The notes under the pieces: generated by a model
Seen by the model: only the letters and a program-made list of their open reading frames with translations
What the model was told of the DNA's origin: nothing
Databases searched by the model: none
Program-made: the position numbers and the translations under genes
Shown: in pieces, positions 1 to 7,550 of the stretch
How positions within the stretch are numbered: the first letter of the stretch is position 1
Layout: each line of letters starts with the position of its first letter
Assembly: GCF_008271365.1 (NCBI RefSeq)
Contig: NZ_CP043430.1
Coordinates: 1,240,001-1,304,000, forward strand
From: Microbacterium sp. 1S1
GTDB lineage: Bacteria; Actinomycetota; Actinomycetes; Actinomycetales; Microbacteriaceae
Length of the DNA stretch: 64,000 nt
Direction: 5' to 3'

Positions 1-1
1 C

Positions 2-1066
2 ACCCCACCGGTCGGAGCGCCGCCCCGCAAGACGTTCTGGTCTCAGCTCGCCCAGGCGTTCGCCATGTTCCGCAACCCGAAGTCGATCACGGGGCTCCTC
101 ATCCTCGGGGCGTTCGTGCTCATCGCGATCCTCGCTCCGTGGATCGCCCCGTACGGACCGACGCAGAAGGACCGCGCGGCGCTCCGTCAGCCGCCTTCCT
201 GGGAGCACTGGCTGGGTACGACGCACATGGGCGAAGACGTCCTGAGCCAGATCATCTACGGCACCCGGGGGGTGATCGTCGTCGGCTTCCTCGCGGCGTT
301 CATCGCCACGATCATCGCGATCACGATCGGTGTGATCGCCGGCTACGTGCGCGGGTGGAAGAGCGAGTCCCTGTCGGCCCTGACCAACGTGTTCCTGGTG
401 ATCCCCGGTATCCCGCTGATCATCATCATCGCCTCGCAGTTCGAGAACCCGCCGCTGATCGTGATCGCCGCGGTGCTCGGGATCACCGGCTGGGCGTGGG
501 GTGCTCGCGTGCTGCGCGCGCAGACCATGTCGCTGCGCAACCGCGACTTCATCCAGGCCGCGCGCGCGAACGGCGAGCCGCTGCGCCGCATCATCACGGT
601 CGAGATGCTCCCGAACCTCATGGCGCTCATCGCCTCGAGCTTCGTCGGCACGGTGACCGCGGCCATCCTCGGTCTCACGACCCTGGCTTTCATCGGGGTG
701 ATCCCGGTCAGCAACCTCAACTGGGGCACCATCCTGTTCTGGGCGCAGCAGAACGGCGCCTTCCCCCGGTTGTGGTGGTGGTACGTGCCCGCAGGGCTCT
801 GCATCGCCGTCATCGGAGTGGCCCTCTCGCTCATCAACTTCGGCATCGACGAGTACGTCAATCCGAGGCTGCGGTCGGCGGGAGAGCGAGCCAGGGCGAT
901 GAAGAAGAAGGGGCTGAACGTGAACGACGCCGTCACGGTCGTCCGCAGCGTGCCCCTGCCGGAGAAGGGCCCCGATCCCGTATCGTCGGCGACCCCACCC
1001 GTCTCCTCCAGCACCGCCGACTCCTCGAAGACCGCGACACCGAACACGGACCAGAACACGAAGTGA
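2..1066 (+). CDS. ABC transporter permease, DppC/OppC type (5' end outside window)
   Basis: Inner-membrane permease of a peptide/oligosaccharide-type ABC importer. The frame is already open at base 2, before the first ATG at 65, and reads an N-terminal tail typical of DppC (APPRKTFWSQL), so the true start lies upstream of the window. A first membrane helix (LLILGAFVLIAILAPWIAPYG) is followed by five further hydrophobic segments. The cytoplasmic EAA-like loop (QAARANGEPLRRIITVEMLPN) that docks on the ATPase is present. The last about 60 residues are a polar, Ser/Thr/Pro-rich tail. The stop overlaps the next ATG (ATGA), so it is co-translated with a family 3 glycosidase. That neighbour suggests a beta-linked oligosaccharide cargo rather than peptides; this is inference. 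Confidence 0.88.
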   Translation, partial: TPPVGAPPRKTFWSQLAQAFAMFRNPKSITGLLILGAFVLIAILAPWIAPYGPTQKDRAALRQPPSWEHWLGTTHMGEDVLSQIIYGTRGVIVVGFLAAFIATIIAITIGVIAGYVRGWKSESLSALTNVFLVIPGIPLIIIIASQFENPPLIVIAAVLGITGWAWGARVLRAQTMSLRNRDFIQAARANGEPLRRIITVEMLPNLMALIASSFVGTVTAAILGLTTLAFIGVIPVSNLNWGTILFWAQQNGAFPRLWWWYVPAGLCIAVIGVALSLINFGIDEYVNPRLRSAGERARAMKKKGLNVNDAVTVVRSVPLPEKGPDPVSSATPPVSSSTADSSKTATPNTDQNTK

Positions 1067-3312
1067 TGACCTCTCAGACCCTGACCACGCAGCTCCCGTA
1101 CCAGGACCCCGCTCTCTCGATCCGCGAACGCGTGGCCGACCTCCTCGGCCGGATGACGCGGGAGGAGAAGGTCGGGCAGATGCTCCAGCTCGACGCCCGC
1201 GACGACATCGACGACCACATCGCCCGCCGTCACGCGGGATCGATCCTGCACACGTCCCCCGAGCGCATCCTGCGGGCGAACGAGCTCACCGCGCGGACCC
1301 GACTTCGCATCCCGCTGCTGGTGGGGGAGGACTGCATCCACGGACACTCCTTCTGGCCGGGCGCGACGATCTATCCGATCCAGCTCGGCATGGCGGCGTC
1401 GTGGGATCCGGCGCTCGTCGAGCGCGTGGCGCGGGCGACGGCAGAGGAGGTCGCGGCGACCGGCATCCACTGGACGTTCTCGCCGGTGCTGTGCATCGCA
1501 CGCGACCTGCGCTGGGGGCGCGTGGGAGAGACCTTCGGCGAAGACCCGTTCCTCATCGGGGAGCTCGCGAGCGCGATGGTCCGCGGCTACCAGGGTGACG
1601 GCCTCGACGATCCCACCGCGATCCTCGCGACGGCCAAGCACTTCGCCGGCTATTCCGAGACGCAGGGCGGCCGTGACGCGAGCGAGGCGGACATCTCTCC
1701 GCGCAAGCTGCGCTCCTGGTTCCTTCCGCCGTTCGAACGGGTGGCGCGCGAGGGCTGCCGGACGTTCATGCTCGGTTACCAGACGACCGACGGGGTGCCG
1801 ATCACGCTGAACGACTGGCTGCTCAGCGATGTCCTCCGCGGCGAGTGGGGGTACACCGGCACCCTCATCACCGACTGGGACAACGTGGGCCGGATGGTGT
1901 GGGAGCAGCGGGTGCAGCCCGACCTCACGCATGCCGCCGCCGCGGCCGTGCGCGCCGGGAACGACATGGTGATGACCACGCCTGGGTTCTTCGAGGGCGC
2001 GCTGGACGCGGTCGCCACGGGGCTGCTGCCGGAGGACGCGTTCGACGACGCCGTGTCCCGCATCCTCACCCTGAAGTTCGAGCTCGGGCTCTTCGAAGAC
2101 CCCCGTCTCCCCCGCGACGACGTGTCCATGGTGGTCGGCAGCGCCGGCCACGCGGAGCTCAACCTCGACATCGCGCGTCGTTCACTCGTGCTCCTCGAGA
2201 ACGACGGCGTCCTGCCGCTCGACCCTGCGGCGCCGCTGCGGGTGGCGGTGACCGGGCCGCTCGCGGACGACGCGCAGACCCAGCTCGGCGACTGGGCGGG
2301 AGGTTCGGGGCAGGCGGGCTGGCTCGACGGGCAGCCCCGCGAGATGATCACCACCGTGCTCGACGGCCTCCGCGCGGTGGGCGCGTGGAACGTCACGCAC
2401 ACGCGCGGCGCCGACATCCTCACGCTCGCCGACGACCCCCGCGGCACCCACTTCCCGGACAACCAGCCGCGTCCTCCCGTGGTGCAGCCGTGCCCGCCCG
2501 ATCCGGCGCTGATCGCGGAGGCGGTCGCCGCCGCCGAGGCCGCGGACGTCGTTGTCGCGGTCGTCGGCGATCGCATCGAGCTCGTCGGCGAGGGGCGGTC
2601 CACAGCCACGCTGGAGCTCATCGGCGGCCAGAACGCGCTGCTCGACGCGCTCATCGAGACCGGCAAGCCCGTCGTCGTGGTGCTGCTGGCTTCCAAGCCC
2701 CTCGTGCTCCCGCCGTCCGTGCAGCGCGCGGCGGCGGTGGTCTGGGCGGCGAGCCCGGGGATGCAGGGCGGACGGGCGCTCGCAGACGTCGTCACGGGCG
2801 CCGTGGAGCCCTCCGGGCGGCTGCCGATCTCGTTCGCGCGCCACGTCGGGCAGCAGCCGACCTATTACAACCAGATCCGCGGCCAGCACGGCGACCGCTA
2901 CGCCGATCTCACCCAGTCGCCCGCGTGGGCCTTCGGCGAGGGGCGGTCGTACACGACCGTGGCGTACGCGGACCTGGAGCTGGAGCGGGACGAGCTGGGG
3001 ATCGATGACACCGCGGTCGGTCATGTGACCGTGACGAACACCGGCGACCGGCCCGTCCGCGAGACCGTGCAGGCGTACATCCGGGACGAGGTGACGAGCG
3101 TGAGCTGGACCGACCGCGAGCTCAAGGCCTTCCGGCAGGTCGAGCTCGCGCCGGGCGAAAGCGCCCGCGTGCGGGTCGAGGTCCCCGTCGCCGAGTGCAC
3201 GATCGTGACCGCCGCAGGAGTCCGCACCGTCGAGCCCGGTGCCTTCACGCTGCTCGTCGGACCCAGCTCCCGCGAGGACCAGCTCCTCTCCGCCCCCTTC
3301 CAGATCACCTGA
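1066..3312 (+). CDS. Glycoside hydrolase family 3 beta-glycosidase
   Basis: About 748 residues, full length for a three-domain GH3 enzyme that removes terminal beta-linked sugars from oligosaccharides. It has no signal peptide, so it is probably cytoplasmic and acts on imported sugar. Visible features are the N-terminal TIM-barrel domain with the K-H-(F) motif (ILATAKHFAGYSETQGGRD), the nucleophile motif LITDWDNVG with Asp270 as predicted nucleophile, the alpha/beta sandwich domain (about residues 370-600), and a C-terminal fibronectin-III-like domain (VTVTNTGDRPVRETVQAYI). The ATG overlaps the stop of the upstream permease gene. Substrate (glucoside versus xyloside) cannot be fixed from the sequence. 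Confidence 0.9.
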   Translation: MTSQTLTTQLPYQDPALSIRERVADLLGRMTREEKVGQMLQLDARDDIDDHIARRHAGSILHTSPERILRANELTARTRLRIPLLVGEDCIHGHSFWPGATIYPIQLGMAASWDPALVERVARATAEEVAATGIHWTFSPVLCIARDLRWGRVGETFGEDPFLIGELASAMVRGYQGDGLDDPTAILATAKHFAGYSETQGGRDASEADISPRKLRSWFLPPFERVAREGCRTFMLGYQTTDGVPITLNDWLLSDVLRGEWGYTGTLITDWDNVGRMVWEQRVQPDLTHAAAAAVRAGNDMVMTTPGFFEGALDAVATGLLPEDAFDDAVSRILTLKFELGLFEDPRLPRDDVSMVVGSAGHAELNLDIARRSLVLLENDGVLPLDPAAPLRVAVTGPLADDAQTQLGDWAGGSGQAGWLDGQPREMITTVLDGLRAVGAWNVTHTRGADILTLADDPRGTHFPDNQPRPPVVQPCPPDPALIAEAVAAAEAADVVVAVVGDRIELVGEGRSTATLELIGGQNALLDALIETGKPVVVVLLASKPLVLPPSVQRAAAVVWAASPGMQGGRALADVVTGAVEPSGRLPISFARHVGQQPTYYNQIRGQHGDRYADLTQSPAWAFGEGRSYTTVAYADLELERDELGIDDTAVGHVTVTNTGDRPVRETVQAYIRDEVTSVSWTDRELKAFRQVELAPGESARVRVEVPVAECTIVTAAGVRTVEPGAFTLLVGPSSREDQLLSAPFQIT

Positions 3313-3320
3313 CGAATCCG

Positions 3321-3405
3321 CCGAGGCCCCGCCTTCTCGCCGAGACCCCGTCGAATCCGCGCGGCGCGGACGGGGTCTCGGCGAGAGGTCGGGGTCTCGG
3401 CCTCG
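3321..3405. repeat. Family B inverted repeat (GAGACCCCG element)
   Basis: A perfect 18-bp inverted repeat (arms 3335-3352 and 3369-3386, core GCCGAGACCCCGTC) is flanked by further GGGGTCTCGG/CCGAGGCCCC copies. It lies just after the glycosidase stop and may act as a terminator. Related elements occur at 13942-14021 and 32495-32575. Confidence 0.7.
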
Positions 3406-3407
3406 AT

Positions 3408-3438
3408 TTGACCTCAAGTGCGCTTGAGGTTTTACGGT
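3408..3438 (+). promoter_or_regulatory. MerR/SoxR-type promoter with SoxR-like box
   Basis: A -35 TTGACC (3408-3413) and a -10 TACGGT (3433-3438) are separated by 19 bp, the long spacer typical of MerR-family promoters. The spacer carries CCTCAAG-TGCG-CTTGAGG (3412-3429), the same arms as the enterobacterial SoxR box and differing only in the four central bases. No MerR-family gene lies in the window, so the regulator would act in trans. Confidence 0.72.
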
Positions 3439-3471
3439 GGAGGGCGTGAGTGGGACAAGGAAGAAGTCGCG

Positions 3472-3798
3472 ATGACGTACGTGATCGCGTTGCCGTGCGT
3501 CGACCTCAAGGACAAGGCCTGCATCGACGAGTGCCCTGTCGACTGCATCTACGAGGGGGAGCGGTCGCTCTACATCCACCCGGATGAATGCGTCGACTGC
3601 GGGGCCTGCGAGCCGGTGTGCCCCGTGGAGGCGATCTACTACGAAGACGACCTTCCCGACGAGTGGCAGGACTACTACAAGGCCAACGTCGAGTTCTTCG
3701 ACGAGATCGGCTCGCCCGGCGGCGCCGCCCGGACCGGGCTCATCCGGCACGACCACCCCCTCATTGCCGCGCTCCCGCCGCAGGAGGTCCACGAGTGA
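3472..3798 (+). CDS. fdxA: Seven-iron ferredoxin (FdxA type)
   Basis: A 108-residue soluble electron carrier with a 3Fe-4S plus 4Fe-4S fold. The N-terminal half has the cysteines in [18 protein letters not shown] and the second cluster motif is [16 protein letters not shown]. The C-terminal 40 residues ([23 protein letters not shown]) are typical of actinobacterial FdxA. I chose ATG 3472, which has AAGGAAG about 8 bases upstream and sits 34 bases after the SoxR-like -10; a longer frame back to 3418 would overlap the promoter. It is the first gene of the redox operon and its stop overlaps the next gene's GTG. Confidence 0.93.
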   Translation: MTYVIALPCVDLKDKACIDECPVDCIYEGERSLYIHPDECVDCGACEPVCPVEAIYYEDDLPDEWQDYYKANVEFFDEIGSPGGAARTGLIRHDHPLIAALPPQEVHE

Positions 3799-4016
3799 CC
3801 GCGCGCATCGCCATCGGGCGATCCGGCCGCGATGACCAGGACCCGCCCCTCGACCTCCCCGGCGTGATGGACTGGGAGGGCTGGTCGCACATCGACGAGG
3901 CCGAGCGCCGCGCCGGAGTCATCCGCGGCCGGGAGCGCACGAAGCTCGTCGACCACGTGGCCATGCGCGCCCATGCGGCCCCCACCCCCATCCCTCTCGA
4001 GGAGAGCACCCGATGA
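3795..4016 (+). CDS. Small conserved-looking protein of the redox operon, function unknown
   Basis: A 73-residue acidic and basic mixed protein starting at GTG 3795, which overlaps the fdxA stop (GTGA), and ending in an ATGA overlap with the flavin reductase gene. The tight overlaps on both sides argue that it is translated. It contains [29 protein letters not shown] and a Pro-rich tail, no cysteines, no membrane segment and no recognisable domain. By context it may assist the ferredoxin or flavin reductase, but nothing in the sequence shows how. Confidence 0.6.
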   Translation: MTARIAIGRSGRDDQDPPLDLPGVMDWEGWSHIDEAERRAGVIRGRERTKLVDHVAMRAHAAPTPIPLEESTR

Positions 4017-4550
4017 CCCCCGACCCGAACACCACCCCGCATCCCGCCGCTCCGGTGCCGACACCGGTCGGGGAGGGCCTCAAGGCGGCGTTCCGCACCC
4101 ATCCCGCCGGCGTCGCCATCATCACGGCGCAGGGCCCGGACGGACCGGTGGGGCTCACGGCGTCGAGTGTGTCGTCGGTCGCGGTCGACCCGGCGGCGAT
4201 CGTGTTCTCGGTGACCAGGGCGACCGGCAGCGCCGGGGCCATCCTCGGCGCCGAGACCTTCGTCGTGCATCTCATCGACGACGAGCACTCCGCGCTCGCC
4301 CAGAGCTTCTGCGGTGAGCGGTGCCGAGCGCTTCACGCCGGAGCAGGGCTGGACGACGCTGCCGACCGGGGAGCCGCACCTGGCGGAGGCCCGGGTCGCG
4401 CTGCGCTGCCGAGCGATCCAGACCGTGCCCGTCGGCTCCTCGACCGTGGTGATCGCGGAGGTGCTCGAGGTGCTCACGGGGCGCCCCGCCCGCCCGCTCG
4501 TCTACATCGACCGCCGTTTCCACGCCCTGTCCCACGACACCGCCCTCTGA
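4013..4550 (+). pseudogene. Flavin reductase family protein, broken by a +1 frameshift near 4310
   Basis: Flavin-reductase-like (DIM6/NTAB, FMN-binding split barrel) sequence that would reduce or bind flavin. The first frame reads LKAAFRTHPAGVAIITAQGPDGPVGLTASS... to AQSF at 4309, then loses homology. The next frame resumes exactly with VSGAERFTPEQGW at 4314 and runs to the stop at 4550 through PLVYIDRRFH. Removing one base (the T at 4310) restores a continuous protein of about 178 residues, normal for the family. As sequenced, the product would be truncated and fused to out-of-frame residues. It could be a true recent mutation or a base-calling error. Confidence 0.8.
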
Positions 4551-4571
4551 CCCCGACACGAAAGGAACACC

Positions 4572-5198
4572 ATGTCCACTCCGTACACGCTCCCCGAACT
4601 GCCCTACGACTACTCCGCGCTCGAGCCGCACATCTCGGGCAAGATCATGGAGCTGCACCACTCCAAGCACCACCAGGCCTACGTGACCGGCGCGAACACG
4701 GCGCTGGAGCAGCTCGCGGCGGCCCGTGACAGCGGCGACCTCGCCGCCGTGAACAAGCTCGAGAAGGACCTCGCGTTCAACCTGGGCGGTCACATCAACC
4801 ACTCGGTGTTCTGGCAGAACCTCTCGCCCGAGGGCGGCGGGGCTCCGGAGGGCGAGCTCTCGGCGGCGCTCGCGGACTCCTTCGGGTCGATCGAGGGCTT
4901 CCGCGCGCACTTCACCGCGACGGCTCTCGGCGTGCAGGGCTCGGGCTGGGCCGTGCTCGCGTGGGACTCGGTCGGTGCCCGCCCGGTGATCTTCCAGCTC
5001 TTCGACCAGCAGGGCAACGCGCCGCTCGGCGTGACTCCGCTGCTGCAGCTGGACGTGTGGGAGCACGCCTACTACCTCGACTACCTCAACGTCCGCGCCG
5101 ACTACGTCAAGGCGTTCTGGAACCTCGTGAACTGGCCGGACGTGCAGCGCCGCTTCGAGGCCGCGCGCACCGCGACCGCCGGTCTCATCGTCCCCTGA
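4572..5198 (+). CDS. sodA: Superoxide dismutase (Mn/Fe type)
   Basis: A 208-residue cytoplasmic enzyme that dismutates superoxide to oxygen and hydrogen peroxide. The metal ligands are visible: His29 in [13 protein letters not shown], the His in [10 protein letters not shown], and Asp plus His in [11 protein letters not shown]. The [12 protein letters not shown] motif is of the Mn/cambialistic type. It has AAAGGAA ahead of the ATG and follows the ferredoxin and flavin reductase genes by 21 bases. Together with the SoxR-like promoter this makes an oxidative or redox-cycling stress operon. Confidence 0.95.
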   Translation: MSTPYTLPELPYDYSALEPHISGKIMELHHSKHHQAYVTGANTALEQLAAARDSGDLAAVNKLEKDLAFNLGGHINHSVFWQNLSPEGGGAPEGELSAALADSFGSIEGFRAHFTATALGVQGSGWAVLAWDSVGARPVIFQLFDQQGNAPLGVTPLLQLDVWEHAYYLDYLNVRADYVKAFWNLVNWPDVQRRFEAARTATAGLIVP

Positions 5199-5205
5199 CA
5201 CCCTC

Positions 5206-5288
5206 GTCGACCCGGCCCCTTGCGCGCCTCCCGGCCCGTTGCGATCGTCCGCACCGGGCCGGGGTGGCCGCAGGGGGCCGGGTCGCGT
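5206..5288. repeat. Family C inverted repeat (GTCGACCCGGCC element)
   Basis: Left arm GTCGACCCGGCCCCTTGCG (5206-5224) pairs with CGCAGGGGGCCGGGTCGCG at the right end (16 of 19 positions). It sits between the convergent sodA and the CsoR/CstR-family gene and may terminate both. Related copies are at 10372-10450 and 12840-12922. Confidence 0.55.
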
Positions 5289-5555
5289 TCAGGCGAGGGT
5301 GAGGAAGAGCTTCTCCAGGTCGGGCAGGGGAACTGCATCGTCCTGCGCGGGGTCTTCCAGGCACGTCTTCATCGCCGAGGCGATGATCTGGAACCCGGCC
5401 TTGTCGAGAGCCGAGGTCACGGCGGCGAGCTGGGTGACGACCGCCCGGCAGTCCCCGCCGCTCTCGACCGCGGCGATCACGGCGCCGAGCTGTCCCTGCG
5501 CGCGCTTGAGGCGGTTGGCGATCTTGCGCTGCGTGTCGGCGTCGACGGTGGTCAT
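5289..5555 (-). CDS. CsoR/FrmR-family repressor, CstR-like (persulfide sensing)
   Basis: An 88-residue all-helical DNA-binding repressor of the DUF156 family, with the family core KIANRLKRAQGQLGAVIAAVE. In CsoR numbering it keeps Cys36 (GGDC) and Cys65 (KTC), but the copper ligand His61 is Ala61. A Cys pair without the His is the pattern of CstR sensors that form di- or tetrasulfide links, rather than of Cu(I) sensors. ATG 5555 is chosen because it has AGGGAG upstream; an in-frame start at 5588 would lie inside the operator. It is divergent from a rhodanese-fused CoA-disulfide reductase gene, which also fits reactive-sulfur sensing. Confidence 0.82.
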   Translation of the reverse strand: MTTVDADTQRKIANRLKRAQGQLGAVIAAVESGGDCRAVVTQLAAVTSALDKAGFQIIASAMKTCLEDPAQDDAVPLPDLEKLFLTLA

Positions 5556-5587
5556 GGTCACTCCCTGAAGGTCGGCTGTGTATCTCA

Positions 5588-5607
5588 CTATACCCCCGGG
5601 GGTATAG
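5588..5607. promoter_or_regulatory. CsoR/CstR-type operator O1
   Basis: A perfect 20-bp palindrome, CTATACCCCCGGGGGTATAG, of the TATACCCC/GGGGTATA type bound by CsoR-family repressors. It lies 33 bases upstream of the repressor start. Confidence 0.82.
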
Positions 5608-5614
5608 TCTCAAT

Positions 5615-5630
5615 ATACCCACCGGGGTAT
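5615..5630. promoter_or_regulatory. CsoR/CstR-type operator O2
   Basis: ATACCCACCGGGGTAT is an imperfect second copy of the same operator, 7 bases from O1 and 20 bases before the divergent small-gene start. Two adjacent sites suggest control of both directions. Confidence 0.68.
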
Positions 5631-5650
5631 CCAGTGAGGAGAGTGAACAC

Positions 5651-5815
5651 ATGTGTCGAGCAGCCCGTTGCCGAACCTGCGGCAAGACCACCTGGGCGGG
5701 GTGCGGTCAGCACGTCGATGCCGTCCGTCGCACCGTGCCGGCGTCGGACTGGTGCGCGGGCCACCTGAAGGACGAGGCCAAGGGCGGGCTCCTGTCGCGG
5801 CTGTTGGGCCGATGA
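5651..5815 (+). CDS. Small cysteine-rich (zinc-ribbon-like) protein
   Basis: A 54-residue protein beginning MCRAARCRTCGKTTWAGCGQ, with five Cys in the first 18 residues and one more at DWC. The CRTCGKTTWAGCGQHVD pattern looks like a metal-binding ribbon. The gene is preceded by GAGGAGAG-like sequence (5636-5643) and its stop overlaps the ATG of the oxidoreductase gene (ATGA), which supports expression from the operator-controlled promoter. Its function is unknown; a zinc or sulfane-sulfur carrier role is only a guess from context. Confidence 0.72.
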   Translation: MCRAARCRTCGKTTWAGCGQHVDAVRRTVPASDWCAGHLKDEAKGGLLSRLLGR

Positions 5816-7443
5816 GCGCAGCACTTCGCGTCGTCATCGTCGGCGGTGTCGCCGGCGGCATGTCGGCGGCGACCCGGCTCCGGCGGCTGGACGAGTCCGC
5901 CGAGATCGTCGTCTTCGAGCGCGGACCCGAGGTGTCCTACGCCAACTGCGGCCTGCCCTACTACGTGGGCGGTGTCATCGAGGAGCGGGACACCCTGCTG
6001 CTGCAGAGTCCGGAATCGCTGCACCGCCGCTTCCGGCTCGACGTCCGCGTTCGCCACGAGGTCGTCACCATCGACACCGAGCGGAAGACGGTCGAGGTCA
6101 TCGATCTCGAGAGCGGCCGCTGTGCCACCCACCCGTACGACCGCCTCGTGCTCGCCACCGGTGCCCGGCCCCGCGGCGACGAGCCGACCGGAGCCCTCCC
6201 CGCGCGGAGCCTGCGGACCGTGGCGGATGCCGATGCGATCGATGCCGCCCTCCGCCCCGGACTACCGGTGGTTGTCGTGGGCGGTGGGTACACGGGACTG
6301 GAGGCCGTAGAGAACCTCGTCGCCCGTGGCGCTGCCGTGACCCTGGTGCAGCGCGGTGCCCACCTGCTCGCCCCACTGGACCCGGAGATGGCCGCCCCGC
6401 TCGCGGCCGAGGTCCGGCGCCGCGGCGTCGACGTGCGGCTCGGCGTCGAGGTCGTGGCCACCGGCGCGGACTCGGTGACATTGAGCGACGGCACCGCCGT
6501 GCCTGCAGCGCTCCTCATCGACGCCTCCGGCGTGGTGCCCGAGGCCGGACTCGCCCACGCCGCCGGAATCCGCCTCGGCGAGACCGGCGGGATCGCGGTC
6601 GACGAGATCTGCCGCACCAGCGCCCGCGACGTCTTCGCGGTCGGCGACGGCGTCGAGAAGACCGACCTCGTCGGCGGTGGGGCGGCGCTGGTCACCATGG
6701 CCGGTCTCGCCAACCGCCACGGTCGCATGGTCGCCGACGTCATCGCGGGTCGAGAGGAGTGGGCGCGCCCCGCTCTCGGGACCGGAATCGTGCAGGTGTT
6801 CGGCCTCGCGGCCGCGAAGACCGGATGGAGCGAGAAGCAGCTCCGTGACGCCGGCCGCGACCACTATGCCGTGCACGTGCACCCCGGATCGCACGCCGGC
6901 TACTACCCGGGGGCGGAGACCCTGTCGATGAAGCTCCTCGCCGACCCCGCCACCGACCGTATCCTCGGGGCGCAGATCGTGGGCCGCGACGGTGTCGACA
7001 AGCGGATCGACGTCATCGCGACGGCACTGCAGGCGGGAGTCACCGCCGCCGGGCTGGCGCACCTGGAGCTCGCGTACGCCCCGCAGTTCGGCTCTGCCAA
7101 GGATGCGGTGAACATCCTCGGATACGTGGCCGAGAACACTCGCAGCGGCACCACCCCGACCGTCCAGTGGCACGAACTCGATGACGCCGTGCAGGCGGGC
7201 GCCGCCCTCATCGATGTCCGCTCCCCGGCCGAGTATGCGGACGGTGCCATCCCCGGCGCGCGGAACATCCCGCTCGACGAGCTCCGCGACCGCCTCGATG
7301 ACCTCCCGGACGGACCCCTCGTGGTGCACTGCCAGGTCGGCCTCCGGGGGCACATCGCCACCCGACTGCTGCGGCAGCACGGGCGCGCGGTGCGCAATCT
7401 CGACGGCGGTTACCGCACCTGGCGGGACGCGACCGCGGCCTGA
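5812..7443 (+). CDS. CoA-disulfide reductase-like flavoprotein fused to rhodanese
   Basis: A 543-residue FAD- and NAD(P)H-dependent enzyme of the CoADR-Rhd type, which reduces CoA disulfides/persulfides or polysulfide. Visible parts are the FAD motif VIVGGVAGGMSAATRLRR, the single active-site cysteine Cys46 in YANCGLPYYVGG, the NADH motif VVVGGGYTGLEAVENL, the FAD-binding DVFAVGDG motif, and a pyridine-nucleotide-disulfide dimerisation domain (about 310-430). The C-terminal rhodanese domain (about 450-543) has catalytic Cys507 in VVHCQVGLRG. It overlaps the small Cys-rich gene and is divergent from the CstR-like repressor, so it is probably induced by reactive sulfur. Confidence 0.92.
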   Translation: MSAALRVVIVGGVAGGMSAATRLRRLDESAEIVVFERGPEVSYANCGLPYYVGGVIEERDTLLLQSPESLHRRFRLDVRVRHEVVTIDTERKTVEVIDLESGRCATHPYDRLVLATGARPRGDEPTGALPARSLRTVADADAIDAALRPGLPVVVVGGGYTGLEAVENLVARGAAVTLVQRGAHLLAPLDPEMAAPLAAEVRRRGVDVRLGVEVVATGADSVTLSDGTAVPAALLIDASGVVPEAGLAHAAGIRLGETGGIAVDEICRTSARDVFAVGDGVEKTDLVGGGAALVTMAGLANRHGRMVADVIAGREEWARPALGTGIVQVFGLAAAKTGWSEKQLRDAGRDHYAVHVHPGSHAGYYPGAETLSMKLLADPATDRILGAQIVGRDGVDKRIDVIATALQAGVTAAGLAHLELAYAPQFGSAKDAVNILGYVAENTRSGTTPTVQWHELDDAVQAGAALIDVRSPAEYADGAIPGARNIPLDELRDRLDDLPDGPLVVHCQVGLRGHIATRLLRQHGRAVRNLDGGYRTWRDATAA

Positions 7444-7453
7444 TGAACTCGGC

Positions 7454-7542
7454 GCGTTCACAACTCAGGAGAACCGAGGCACCTGCGCCCGTCGGGGGCG
7501 GAACCGCGGGCTCCGCGCGCCACACTCCTGAGTTGTGAACGC
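7454..7542. repeat. Family A inverted repeat, copy 1
   Basis: A perfect 18-bp inverted repeat with left arm GCGTTCACAACTCAGGAG (7454-7471) and its complement at 7525-7542, separated by 53 bases. It lies between convergent genes. Copies 2 and 3 are at 14597-14683 and 38545-38630. Confidence 0.85.
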
Positions 7543-7550
7543 CTGCGCAC

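Noticed and set aside
343..2151. Long minus-strand open frame opposite the permease and GH3 genes
   Set aside because: It is the His/Arg/Gly-rich antisense of clearly coding sequence, typical of high-GC DNA, and has no recognisable domain.
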